Part shown: piece after piece, positions 35,827-48,500 of the stretch | Layout: each line of letters opens with the position of its first letter | Position numbering within the stretch: position 1 is the first letter of the stretch | Assembly: GCF_022458985.1 (NCBI RefSeq) | Contig: NC_061774.1 | Location: 20,120,697-20,184,696 of the forward strand | Length of the DNA stretch: 64,000 nt | Source: Mugil cephalus | Taxonomy: Eukaryota; Chordata; Actinopteri; Mugiliformes; Mugilidae | Reading direction: 5' to 3' | Position numbers and translations under genes: made by a program | The notes under the pieces: generated by a model | Databases searched by the model: none | Seen by the model: the letters and a program-made list of their open reading frames with translations, nothing else | What the model was told of the DNA's origin: nothing

Positions 35827-36985
35827 TAACCCTCCTATTATTCTTGGGGTCAGTTTGACTCCATTCAGTCTTTTTTTGTTGCTTCATATTTCATGACATC
35901 TCCTAATTCGATGGCAGTTAAATTATCATGATATTTTTTCAATGTGATGAATACACACACGTTCCTCTGCTTTAGATGTGTGAAACTCGTCTGTCTGTGT
36001 GTGTGTGTGTGTGACCTAACATCCCCACACCTGCATATGCAGAGCTGATACTTTTGAGCTGATGCGTAACAGGAGGGAGGGGAAAACGACTGTTCCCACT
36101 AGAACTAGAACTGATCGTTCTCGTGGTGTGGGCACGTGGAAAACCGCTCGACCGCTTGTGGACTCCTGCCAAAATGAGGAAGCCACTGTCGACTTTCGAG
36201 TCGATCACATCAAAGTCTTTCCAACTACACGTGCCTCCCCTCTAAAATCATCATCTCAAGTACAATATTTTCAAGTGAGGGTTACATGAAGAGCTCGAGT
36301 AATGACTTCCATGTATTCAGCATGGCTGACTGTGTGTCTGGTGGGACACACTCCTAGCAGCACGTCTGTCTTGTGGTTTGAAGTGAGCAGAGAGACCATA
36401 ATTTTCCATTTTTGGTGCTAACGTCACATGGGGGGAAGGGAAAATGATTTTCTCATGCAAACTTTCCCACAACCTGGGCAAGAAGTGTTCATGTGACCTG
36501 CTGAACTAGAACTGATATTTCCCGTGCTGTGGAGGCCGGGGTATTCCCACAAGGACATTAGAAGTTAATGCAAAATAAAGAAGGGAACATATAAAAGCTG
36601 GATAATTTGTATGAAAGATTTTCAAGATACACTACATCTAAATTTGAAGGTTTGACCTGAAGGTGGCGCTAGAGGAAAGAGCATATCACCAAAACCAATA
36701 GGGTTCATACTCTTGTGGTCATTAATGTCAGTAAATTTGACAAGAAAAATACATTAATTCTAATTTAAAAGTTTGACCTGATGGTGGCGCTAGAGGAAAG
36801 GTCAACTCACTGGTAGGTTTCATTATGAAGGGGTTATTTATGTATTCAAAAAAAAAAAAAAAAGTGCCTGACACAAATACTTGGTCAACAATTTCATGTA
36901 AATCATTTTCTGGAGGCAAATATCCCTGGGGTCAGATTGATCCCAAGAATAAAATGTGTCAGTAATATTTGAGGATAATAGGTTA
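35827..36985. mobile_element. Possible terminal-inverted-repeat element between gpc4 and brd8
   Basis: The left end reads TAACCCTCCTATTATTCTTGGGGTCA and the right end GGGGTCAGATTGATCCCAAG...GAGGATAATAGGTTAA, roughly inverted. Fish carry a repeat beginning TTAACCCTCCTGTTA with a GGGGTCA block, possibly piggyBac-like given the TTAA. The interior has no transposase. Limits and class are uncertain. Confidence 0.35.
36641..36800. repeat. Two tandem units with GGTGGCGCTAGAGGAAAG
   Basis: Units at 36641-36679 and 36761-36800 share AATTT..A.GTTTGACCTGA.GGTGGCGCTAGAGGAAAG. They are spaced about 121 bp apart, a pattern common in fish repeat arrays. They lie inside the candidate element at 35.8-37.0 kb. 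Confidence 0.65.
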
Positions 36986-37757
36986 AAAGACATGAGGAGA
37001 CGTTAATATTGTATATTCTGATATTAGTTTTAACTAATTTACCTATTAGTTTAGGTAAATATGAAAGGAACAACAATAAATAACAAATGCTAGTATTCCT
37101 TCACACGTGCATGTGTATCTAGTAAAAAACCTAAAGTTTAATGGGACATGGTTGTGTTGGGGAATTGACAAACTACAGCCCTGCACACACGCACATTGAT
37201 TTACAATTACGTCTTTCATCATTTCTGTATGGAGATACACAACAAGTGTCTCCTCCTGGCACCAGGTGAAATGCATTTACTCCTATTTAATATGTAGACA
37301 CTATTACAACATAGATACTTTATTTATCCAGTGGGAAATTCCGGTATGTAGTAGCAAAAGGCTAAAATATAAATGCATAGTAAGGTAGAATGTAGTATAT
37401 ATATATATATATATATATTTCAATAGATGTAATCTATCTATGACATTATTATTCTTCTTTCTCTTTCTATGCAATAAATAGGGATATGAAGATATGTTTA
37501 AGTTATGCAAATAATATGCAAATATAAAATATATAAGGCAAATATATAATGCTGTATAAAAAATATTTATAGAAGATAGTAGTAGCAGAGGAACCACATT
37601 AAATACCGTATATTGAACTCCTAACCTATTAGTTTTACGGACACATGCATACCTTTGTACACATGGTGTATTTTCAGTTGTTATTTTATTTTATTTAATT
37701 TTATTTTCGTTGTTTTCACCGAATCACAGTTCACTGACTTGTGTGCACCACTGAAAT

Positions 37758-37799
37758 CTGTCCGGCGGAAGTTGCGCTTACGGCCCTGTCGCAAAAGCA
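37758..37799 (+). promoter_or_regulatory. brd8: brd8 proximal promoter / 5' UTR with ETS-like site
   Basis: CCGGCGGAAGT at 37762-37772 fits an ETS-family consensus, about 30 bp before the start codon. No TATA box is visible, as usual for a housekeeping chromatin gene. The 5' UTR is probably short. Confidence 0.4.
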
Positions 37800-40161
37800 A
37801 TGGCGAGCGGTATCGGCAGTAAGTAATATTTTTAAAGTCTTTTTCGATACTCTTCTTGTTTTTGTTTTATTAAGAAATTCACACCAATAAACAAACTCTG
37901 ACCATTATAATGAATTCAGTTTGACCGAACCCAGCAGCCTCGTTTTTTGATAAAAGGTTACTCAGTGTGTTCAGCTTTGTGTGTCTCATGAATGTGTCCC
38001 CCCTAATCAACAATGCTAAGCTAACGCTATTATTTCAATAAAATGTTGGCGTTTGCAAAGTTATGAGGCACAACTGTTTGAGTAGTTCTGCGTATCTTTA
38101 GGTTATATTCATGCCCCAGTAAAAACAAGAAGTCAAATGATAAAGTAATTTTGGAAACCTCCACTAAACGCGGCACAAGCTAATATCAACAATGTCGGTA
38201 ACTGTAGCTGGTTAACTTTAATAAACAAAGGAGCGCTGTTTTCTTGCGAACTTGTGTCGTTGTTGTTAATTTAATTGTTAGTATTTTTTTTTATGTGCAA
38301 ATTCAGCCATTAATACACCACGGACTTTAAAATCTCTGTCGGTTGTATAGGAAAGTACCGCCACAGACGTAACATAGATGAACCATAACAAATTGCTACG
38401 GAAACACAAAAATATTGTAAAACGAACCAGATGAAAATACATTTTACAGACAAAAAACTACCGGCGCATCAGCTCTGACTGTGGTCACTGTTTAGCGTGA
38501 TTTTGTCTTGTTTTTTCTTGTTTTTGTTATTGTTTTAAGGAAGCTTTAACCCGTTTGAGCATTTGGAGGGGTTTGCAGAATAATCCATCAAATCTGATAA
38601 TATATGAGTATTAATTGTCTGTTTATTTTTATACTCTTTTCTTTCTCCACAGAACACAAGATACTGAATGTGGGTCCTACTGAGCCCTGGTCAGTCAGGG
38701 AGAAACTGTGCCTGGCCTCCTCTGTTATGAGGAGTGGAGACCAAAACTGGTAAAAACAAAAGTGTTTTCCCATTCGCAAGCATCAGTACAATATGAGTCT
38801 CTTCCATTTTAGTCAAGCATTTGCAATGTTGGGGGCACATCAGTGTGTGTGTGTTTCATGCTGAGGAGTCTCTTAGTGTTTAATTACTCCTCATGACGGG
38901 CAGGAAGCTTAAGACTATGTGAAACCACATTTCCATCATGCTGAACCATTCAGGAACTTGACCAAGTTCCCTATTGCAGTTTGAAACCTCAATTACCATT
39001 GTGTTGCACGTATACATCCACAGGAGACAAAATAGATAGCTCAGAAAAATGTCCATTTTAATAATATGATGTTGAGGTTTTTGAGTTTTAACGTATTCTG
39101 TTGTTGACTTCCAGGGTGTCAGTAAGTAGAGCCATCAAGCCTTTCTCAGAGTCTGGTCGTCCGCCTGACTGGTTCTCACAAAAGGTGAGAGAGAGCTTCA
39201 AACTGTAGGATGTTGTTAGTCTGAGCCCATCTCTGTCCACCTGACGATGACATTTGTTCTCTCTGTTTCTCAGCACTGTGCCTCACAATATTCTGAACTG
39301 CTGGAAGCCACAGAAGCACCAAAGTCAGTATACAAACATCCATAGATAATAAAGTAGTTGCTTTCACATTTTAACCGTGGCTCAAATAAGAACTGACTTA
39401 AACAAAGTGTTTGTCCCCTCTTGCTCCAGGCGTAAGCGCGGTGAGAAGGGCGAAGTGGTTGAAACCATTGAAGATGTCATCGTTCGTAGGTTGACCACAG
39501 AGAGGATAGAGGAGCTGAAAAAACTACTGCGAGACACACAAGAGCAGTACAGGTGCGTAAACGCTCAAAAGTAAGACCTTTGCGGGCTGTGATATATGAG
39601 CTTTAACCTCTCCTTTTTTCTTTTTTTGTTTTTGCGCTGACAGGAAGCTGAAGAAGGAGGTTGACCTGATCCAGACGGGTCACATGGACTCTCAGCTGAA
39701 GGAGCTGTGGGCAGAGATCACACTGTAAGGATTTTATAATGACTGTCTGTTCAGAACTTGGGTTCAGAGTTGTCACACACATGTATGTACCTAGAGGATG
39801 AATGATAAAAAAAATTCTGGTGGCCTCCTGATTCACATGACCCCGTAATCAAGTCACAGGCAAACCACCAATTTTCTCCTTGTCAGCTTTAAAATGATCT
39901 TTACACTCTTCTGTATTTTCTGTAAGAGAATGTACATGAGACACTACAATATCTTTTCATGTATCACCTTGTCATGACAACTCTTACTGATTTAGACGCG
40001 AAGGTTTCCCGTTTTGTTGCTATACATTAACAGTCTTACCGCTATCCTTTACCTCCGCTGCCATTCCTCATTTCTTGTGTGTTTTCGTGTCTCCAGAAAG
40101 AAGAAGCAGGATGAGGACGAAGCAGAACAGAAGAGGAAAGCCACAGAAGCAGCGTATCAAG
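37800..40161 (+). CDS. brd8: brd8 coding exons 1-7 (SANT-like domain and coiled coil)
   Basis: The first coding exon is only 19 nt (MASGIG plus one base). Exons 2-4 encode KHKILNVGPTEPWSVREK, SGDQNWVSVSRAIKPF and PDWFSQKHCASQYSELLE, nearly identical to mammalian BRD8. Exons 5-7 encode KRGEKGEVVETIEDVIVRRL and a charged helix containing GHMDSQLKELW and DEAEQKRKATEAAYQ. Confidence 0.93.
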
Positions 40162-42302
40162 GTAACCTAAGTGTCACTCTTTGAAGGCCTTGTGTTAAAA
40201 CATAACATTTCTTAAATATCTCGAATCGTGTGGGTATTTATTGTGAACGTCATACTTATCTCCGTTATAGGTTCTTTAGTTTTGTTGTTCATGACCTTCA
40301 TGAGATTTTAAACTTGCAAATATTAAATTATTTGTTTCTCCAAGTTGATATCTGTCCCAAGTAGCAAATATACAGACAGATTTCCTAGTAATTGCAGTAT
40401 CATTTACAACGTTCAGTATATTAAAATGTAGGTGTTCACATTGAAAATAAAACAACTAGAACTTATTTGCCCTCTTGAAATATTCTCTGATTTTCTTAGA
40501 CTGGAATAGATGAAATGTATCTTTGTTTAATTCCTCGAGCAAAGTTCATAAAATAGTTTTGTTCTCCCTTTCACTCACTCTGACTGTCTCTTTTTTTTAT
40601 TCCCAGCTCGCCAGGCTGTAAAAAACACACCGAAACGTCTTCCCAGTGTAACTGTACGTTCTCCCGTGGGTGCCAGCTCCCCGACCATGGACTCTCAGGC
40701 CGAATCTTCGGTCCCTACACCACCCATGGATACGGGAGGTGTTGCCTCTGATGACACCACCACCCACTCAGTTGTAAGTACATGTATACTCCCTTAGCTT
40801 TGATTATTTATAGAAGAATACGGCAAATTATATCTAAAACAATCACATTCTTGTTATGAAAGTAATTTGATGTTATAGTTACTGAAGTTTTTCAGGATGG
40901 ATATATTGAACTTGTACATATACTTCATCGGGATATAACATCAGGATCTTTTCCTCATTGCGTGGAAATAGATAAACTCATTCTCCGCTGCCTCTTCCAG
41001 ACCCAGGGGGTTGGGGTTTTTCTACCGGCAGCCGATCCTCCGGGACCTGGGCCCAAAGACGGGGGACTGGCTGCACTCGTAGATGACTCGCCACAGAAAA
41101 GGCTCCTGGCCCAGAAAGCCACACCGCCGCCCTCACCTCTTCTATCAGAGCTGCTGAAAAAAGGAAACCTCATCTCAGCCAGCCCACGTCTGGTGAGAGA
41201 GCCACTTCAGCTTGGATCACAACATCATAAATTTAAAAAGGGGGATGCAATTTATAAGTAATAATATTGTTGACGGCCATCTGCCTTTTGGTCGGTAAGA
41301 TTAGATTCACACAATTAAATGTAATTATAACTGATTTACAATATTGTTCCTAATTGTTAGCCTATGTAAGTAAGTAAAAATGTTATAATTGAGTAGGAAA
41401 TATGAGGCTAAAGTCATTTGTAAACATTTTTATACAAGATGTGTTATTTTTTACACAAAGGGGAATTAAACAACAACAAAACTAATCATCCAAATTGTAA
41501 TTTTAGACATTTTAATATTATTATTTTATAGTAAGTGCAGTCCTGATTTAAAATAATATAAAGCACCTGCATTGTTTTCAAAGGTTTGCGATCACTTGGA
41601 TTTAGCCACATGTTCTAATATTAAGATTCACTCTCAGCTTGTTCACTCTTCTAAAAGCAAAATGATCCAAAGGCAACAGAAGAGTTTTATTATTATATTC
41701 TAATTTATTATTTTCCGTTTTTGTTTCTTGTGTGATCCTGGTTGAAAGCCCTTGTTGTACGTTTTGTTTTGTCAGGTTGCAGAGGGAGATTCTGCTGGAA
41801 GTCTAACCAATGGAGTACAGACGGCCACAGCAGCTACCGCCCTACCGCCTGGTCACGAGGTCATTACAGGTAGATACGATGCTACACAGTCTGAGGTGCA
41901 TTGCAAAGTGTGTTCTTCCCTCGATGCAGCACCACAAGGCAACTTGAATGACCATTTGAATGTTTTTTTGTTTTTTTGCTTTGTTAAAGTTCATCAGTGC
42001 AATTAACATTTTGTAAAAAAAAAAATTGTGCCAAAGAATCAAAGAGATCTCAATTCTAAGCAGAAAAATCGTGATTGACATCTTTTCCTGAATCGTGCAG
42101 CACTAACGTGGAGTAAACATTGGGTAACTTGATATAGTTCTGAGAGAGAATAAAATCACCGGACAAGTACAAAGTCTGAAATATGAAGAAACCTTTTTTT
42201 TCTGTTTCCAGCAGATTTGACTCATTGCATGTCAACAATGTTCTATTGTGGTTGGATTTCTGCGTCTAAACACACATATATGTATATATATATATATGTA
42301 TA

Positions 42303-42357
<55 letters not shown>

Positions 42358-42499
42358 ATTTAATGTCTCCATAAACGGTTCAGTTGAAATCGCTTATCAG
42401 AACGATTAAAGAAATATTGTCTATATAAATACAACCTGTGTTGTATTTTAGTGAGGATGGTCACTCTGCGTACAGTGAGGTTTTTCTTGTGTTCTTATC

Positions 42500-42539
<40 letters not shown>

Positions 42540-45500
42540 TTTGCAGAAGTTGAAGCAGAAGCCGCAGTGAAGGCTGAGCTGGGTGAGGAGACGGGGTTAG
42601 TGGAAGAAGACCTCGTGGCCGTGTCTTACATGGGGGACGAACTGGACCTGGAGACAGTGGGAGACATTATTGCCATCATAGAGGAAAAGGTATTTTATTT
42701 CAAGGAAAGAAACTCCCTTTTTTTTTATTACAGCAACACTTATATGAGGCACACACACAAAAAACAATTTAGGAACAATTAAAAAAAAACACCGGATGCA
42801 CAGAGGCCCCTCCCCTCAACCCAAAAGCCCCACAAACAACATTTTTTTTTACCAGACAACACAGACAGACACACTCAGAAAACCTCATGTACATTCTCTG
42901 ATGAGACGCAACTGTTTTGAAGGCACAAAGGAGACCTACACAATATTAGGAATGTGTTCGTAATGTTGCATGCTTGCTTTATTCATCTCAAACTTTCTCA
43001 AAATTTCTCAGTTGCAGCAGCAATGTACAGGCACCATATATACTATAACAAAAAAAACACCAATATACACAATGTTTTTGCATGCTGTTTTGTGTGTGCT
43101 CCAGTTTACATCAAATAATGATTTATCTCCCTTTTCTCCCGTGTGCTCAGGTCGATGACTCTGCGGAGGCTTTGGATGCAGCCGCAGTGGAAGCAGCTCT
43201 CTCCCTCTGTGAAGAAGCCGTGTCAGAAGGTCACACCCTCCCCACGCCCTGGGAGACCCAAGAACTGAAGGCGTCAGACCCCACGCCTGCAGTCCAAGAC
43301 CCGGATCCCCCGCAGGAACCCGAGGACGCGGCCACGATGTCGGCCCCGTCCTCCGCCGGCCTGGAGACGCAAAGCCAAGCAGACGCTAAAAGAGAAGAAC
43401 AGCTGAAGGGAAACTGCGAAGGACCCGAGGTGACGGGAAGCGACGTCACATCTTCCGTCGCCTCTGACGACGGCGCCACGGGAAGTGAGGTCACAGAAGA
43501 GGGGACGGCAGCGAAGGAGGCTACTGAAGCTACAGTGAAGAGTGAAGGAGAGGAGTGGAGCCAGCCTGAACCCAACCCACCTTGTTTAGGTGGATGGCAG
43601 ACACATTTCTTCACAGAGAGCTAGCGATCGCAAATATATGTTTTCTAATTTGCTTCCCATTTTTGTCCAACAGACTCAGAGGATAGTTCTGTGTCTGGGA
43701 AAGAGTCCAAGGTAAAGTAAAACTGCTTACATTGACATCTGCAACATTTTTAAATAAAAAAAAATCTATATATAAATATACAGCATCACCATAATTTCAC
43801 TCTTTGTGTGTGGTTGAATCCAGGAGGTGAAAGAGGAGGAGGCAGGGAGTGAGGGAGACCCTGAAGAAGGGATGGAGATAAAGGAGGAGTGCGGGGAAGG
43901 GGAGGGTCCTTATCTGTCGGAGGTGGAGCGAGCGGCCAGCGAGAGTGAAGATGGCTACGGCCCGGCTTCCCAACGCTACACCGCTGATTCACTGGCCAGC
44001 AGCCCGGCCTCGTCCTCCCAGCTGTAGGTGTCCAGGTGACACAGTAACGTAACAATGTGTATTTGAATTGTATAATCAGTAGTGTCAGTAAATCAGAACA
44101 GTGTCCGCAAATAATCGCAATCCTTCACTGCACTCAGACATTTTAGTAGAACTGTTATAACTGGATAAAGCTTAGCTGGAATTTGTCGTGACCTTTGAAT
44201 TGGATTCAGGCTCTGATCCTCTTTGGCCATAGATTGTAAAGAGGACTTTTGTCTGTACTCCGCCTCTTCTCTTTTGATTCCCCTTCGCTCTCACTGTTGA
44301 CAATCCTCTCTTCTTTCCTGCTCTTCCTCCCCCTCCTTCAGCTCTACATGTGGTGAGGACCAGGAGGCAGTGCAGGCACAGAAGATCTGGAAGAAAGCCA
44401 TCATGTTGGTGTGGAGAGCTGCAGCCAATCACAGGTACTTCCTGACACACCTCACTCCTCACGTTCCTAGTCTTTATTGGCCAAAAATATTTAATTAACA
44501 CCTCACAACTGATCTCAGTTAGAAAACATCACGCATTTGAGCTTATTTCGTTGAATGGCAGGTGGCTGATTGTCAAACCAAAAATAACTGTTACATCCAT
44601 TCGTTCTGCAGTGTTTTATGATAATAGCTCATTAACGAAATATAATCAGCTAATTAAACCCCTGCATGTTCCAGTAATGGCCAAAAAGATTTGTGAATGA
44701 ACCGTTTAAATGAGTTGATCGAACTAAATTAACCTGCAGGGGGACAAAGTCGGATTCGTTTGTTAAATGTGCTGATGTGTTGTGTCTCCCAGGTACGCCA
44801 GCGTCTTCCTGCAGCCTGTGTCGGATGACATCGCCCCCGGTTACCACAGCATTGTACACAGGTCAGACCATGCACACGCACACAAAGACGCACTGACATG
44901 CACAGTGAGAAACGAACCAGTCAGACTTCACCCAAACGCAAAATATTCTTGAGGGAAAGTTGAGTAACATCGAGATAAGTTGCACAATTTATTTACAACC
45001 AAATGACTCTGATTGGTTGGAGGACTATCCTATTAGGAGGTTTTCTTTCTACTCATTTCATAATGAAATGCAGACGAGAACTGAGTTGAGAAATATACAT
45101 TTTTGGACGATTAGTGCATGTTTGTGTTATTTAGGTTTGATAACCACTGCAGAACCTTGATATGGTGGTGAATCTGTATAAGTATTAATTGCATTAATAA
45201 CAACAAAGTTGTCCCTTTAAAATTGTAAAATGTATAAGTGTATTGTAGCGTTATAGACATAAACATCTCACTCTGCCGTCCTGCTCCAGACCCATGGACC
45301 TGTCGGCGATAAAGAAGAACATCGAGTCCGGCGTGATCCGCACCACCGCCGAGTTCCAGCGCGACATCATGCTGATGTTTCAGAACGCCGTCATGTACAA
45401 CTCGTCGGACCACGACGTGTACCACATGGCGCTGGAGATGCAGCGCGACGTCCTGGAGCACGTCCAGCAGTTCCTGGCCACACAGCTCATCATGCAGACC

Positions 45501-48500
45501 TCAGAGAGCGCCATCTCCGCCAAGAGCCTCCGCGGCAGGGAGGGAAACCGTAAGCCAGGAGAGCCGGCTGAGAAGGTGGGTTGGGCAGCGCGGTGGGGGG
45601 GAATGTTTAATGAGTACCAACATTTCCCTATTGATGTTTTAAAATTAAACGCTTGAGTTTTAGTGGCTTCTGTTAAGTTGGGGCACTGGCTTAATATTTT
45701 ATTGTTTACCAAAAAAAGTCTACTATATTATCTATCTATATTCTGTCTAGACACTCGGCTTTAATTTCAGGATCTTTTCTTCCATATTGGAGGAAGTTGT
45801 AGGAATTACAACTGTTCTTAAACACAGTTCTCAGCTTTCACGACAAACTTTGTTCAACTTTGCTCCAACGTCCAATCAGAATAACTCATTACGTCTGTGT
45901 AGCTTTACCGAATTCATATTATCTACAGGAAGCGCACGTTCTCAGAGAAATGACGATTGCATGTCAAAACAGATGCTATCTTACAGTGACAATTTACTTT
46001 CCCTTTTCAGAGTTTGTGTCATAAAATGTCTTGGAAATGTGGGTTATTGTTTGTGAGTGGAGACACATTTTTAGATGTGTCATGAATGGATGTGTTCTTG
46101 ACGTAGTTCTCATAGATTTACCAATTAATACAAAATGCTCTTGAGCTCAGAGTCCTGATGTACTGATGTTCAGGTCATTCATTCTACACATGGGGCTGGT
46201 CGGTATGAACAAAACTGTATATCACGCAATTTTCAAAAAATTCTGACGGTATCACGGTGTTATTTTTTTCATGCATAATCACGTGTTCACAACATTTTCT
46301 ACTGGTTGAGAGATGAATTAATACAGTAGACTGACTAAGGATGGACTATTTTACTGTGATGATGAGTAAATATTGTAAAATAATCCCACACTAATAGTAA
46401 AACAGGTTTGCATGGCCCCGTGTTAGCGCTGCCTGCTGATGTGGAAATCCAGGGACGTTTACAGCTCGGAGATAAAATAAATAAATAAACGTTACCGAGA
46501 TGAAATTAAGAAACAGGGACAATTACGGGTTGATTTATTTTGACATATTTATTCGTATGTAAACACACTGAAACTGCTATGTCTGTGATGTCAATAGCAG
46601 CACGACCGGCTACTGTAATAATTGTAGTCTGCACGCAGCATTTTTTTCCCGTTCACAAAAAGATACAATTGTGGACATTTTCGGGGACAGCTTTAGCTGG
46701 AGGACAGGTCATCTGAAACGGGGACTAACACCAGTAATCGGGGACGTCTGGTCACCCTAAAAAAACAAACAAACAAAAAAACAACTGCCAGTATATTATA
46801 GATTCATATCAAATTGAAAAAAATACCGTAATACCATCCAGCCCTATGTACACATATGAATTCTCCTCTGACCTTTCACATCAACAAGGCATTTTCATCC
46901 ACACAGCTGCTGCTCACTGGATATTTGATATTGATATTGGATCCCAGTAGATCAGCAGTTTGTGAAATACTCAGACCAGCCCGTCCGGCACCAACAACCA
47001 CATCACGTTCAAAGTCACTTAAATCCCCTTTCTTCCCCATTTCTGATGCTCGGTTTGAACTTCAGCAAGTTGTCTTGATCACCTCTACATGAATAAATGC
47101 ATTGAATTGCAGCCATGTGATTGGCTGATTAGCCGTTATCTTAACAGGTGTACCTAATAAAGTGGCAGATGAGTGTATATTTAGTTAAAAGGTACAAAAT
47201 GTCATGTAATCTTTTTACATTTTACTCGACACAACATCAGCTGAAGCCACATGCGTCCATGTGTCACGCTCAGTCACACTCAACAACACCTGAATCCTGC
47301 TCCATTAATGTCGGGGTGCAGCGTACTGTCCCCCCAGAGTAATTTGCGCTGGTGATAAGTGATGCACTCATAACACAGTTACAAATGAGCCACTCTCTTG
47401 ACAGTTTAATATGACTTTTATGTGTTATATTTATATATATATATACCTGCCTTCAGGAGCATCATGCAAGTCTGACGTGTCTATACTGTTTACATGGGTC
47501 TCTTTAGAAATCTGGTCCCCGTCGGTCTGACTAGATCCACTCTCTGTTCTGCTCGCTGTAACACGCTCCAGTGGAATAATCCTTGACTTTCCAGCTGATT
47601 AATGTCCTGCATGCTGACTGCACCTTCCTCACTAACTGCTGCCTGTCTGTCTGCACCTGCCTGTCACTGACTCACGTGCTTGTTTACCTCCGTCTGTCTG
47701 TATGTCCGTCTGTCTGCACGTACGCAGTGATGATTTAATTATTTATTTATTTATTTTCATTTTGGAGCTGTGTATTATTACACTTAAGAGGATCCCGGCG
47801 ACTCGTGGCATGTTCAAGGATCAGGAAATGCAGAAATACACGGGAATACGCTCAGTCTCCGTCAGGAATACAGTTGAATTTTGCAGATAATACTTAATAC
47901 ATAATACAGAATATACGTTCGTTGTTTGATTTCACATTCACAAACTCAACCAGGGTTTAAATCTGACTGACAAACCTGTTGAGATTTAATAAGAATGAAA
48001 AAAAAAGACCATTTGATATAAAACACTAATTGATTTGATGAACTTAAAGTCCGTGTTGGAAGCTGTGCTGTGATGTTTGTCTTGAGTGTTTGCCAGTGAG
48101 TGTGTGTGTGCGACTGCTTCTGAATGTTCCCCTGTGTTGTATTTTTTCCGTGTCTCTTTATGTCACTAATTTCCTTTCTGCATTTGGGCGTTCGTGTGTG
48201 TGTGTGTGTCTGTGTGTGTTTATCTGTGTGCGTCCACGTGAGTTTCCGTGCTGATGTTACGTGGACGCCCGTCGGTTGGACGCGCCTCGTATGAAACTTG
48301 CTTTCTCACGCACGTGTGTGTGTTTTCTTTCTCTTCTCACTCCGATGTTTGTCCTCCTACAGGACAGTGTCCCAATGGCCTCTCCTGCTTTCCTTCTCTC
48401 TCTCTTTGTAAGTATTCAGGTTCTCGCTCAGATCTCACCTGAACCAGGTCACGCTACGCACACGCTTCTCTCAGCGCAAAACACGCACACTCATCACACA

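Noticed and set aside
43231..43614. 127-aa minus-strand frame within brd8 exon 12
   Set aside because: Shadow of the acidic brd8 coding exon in the opposite strand.
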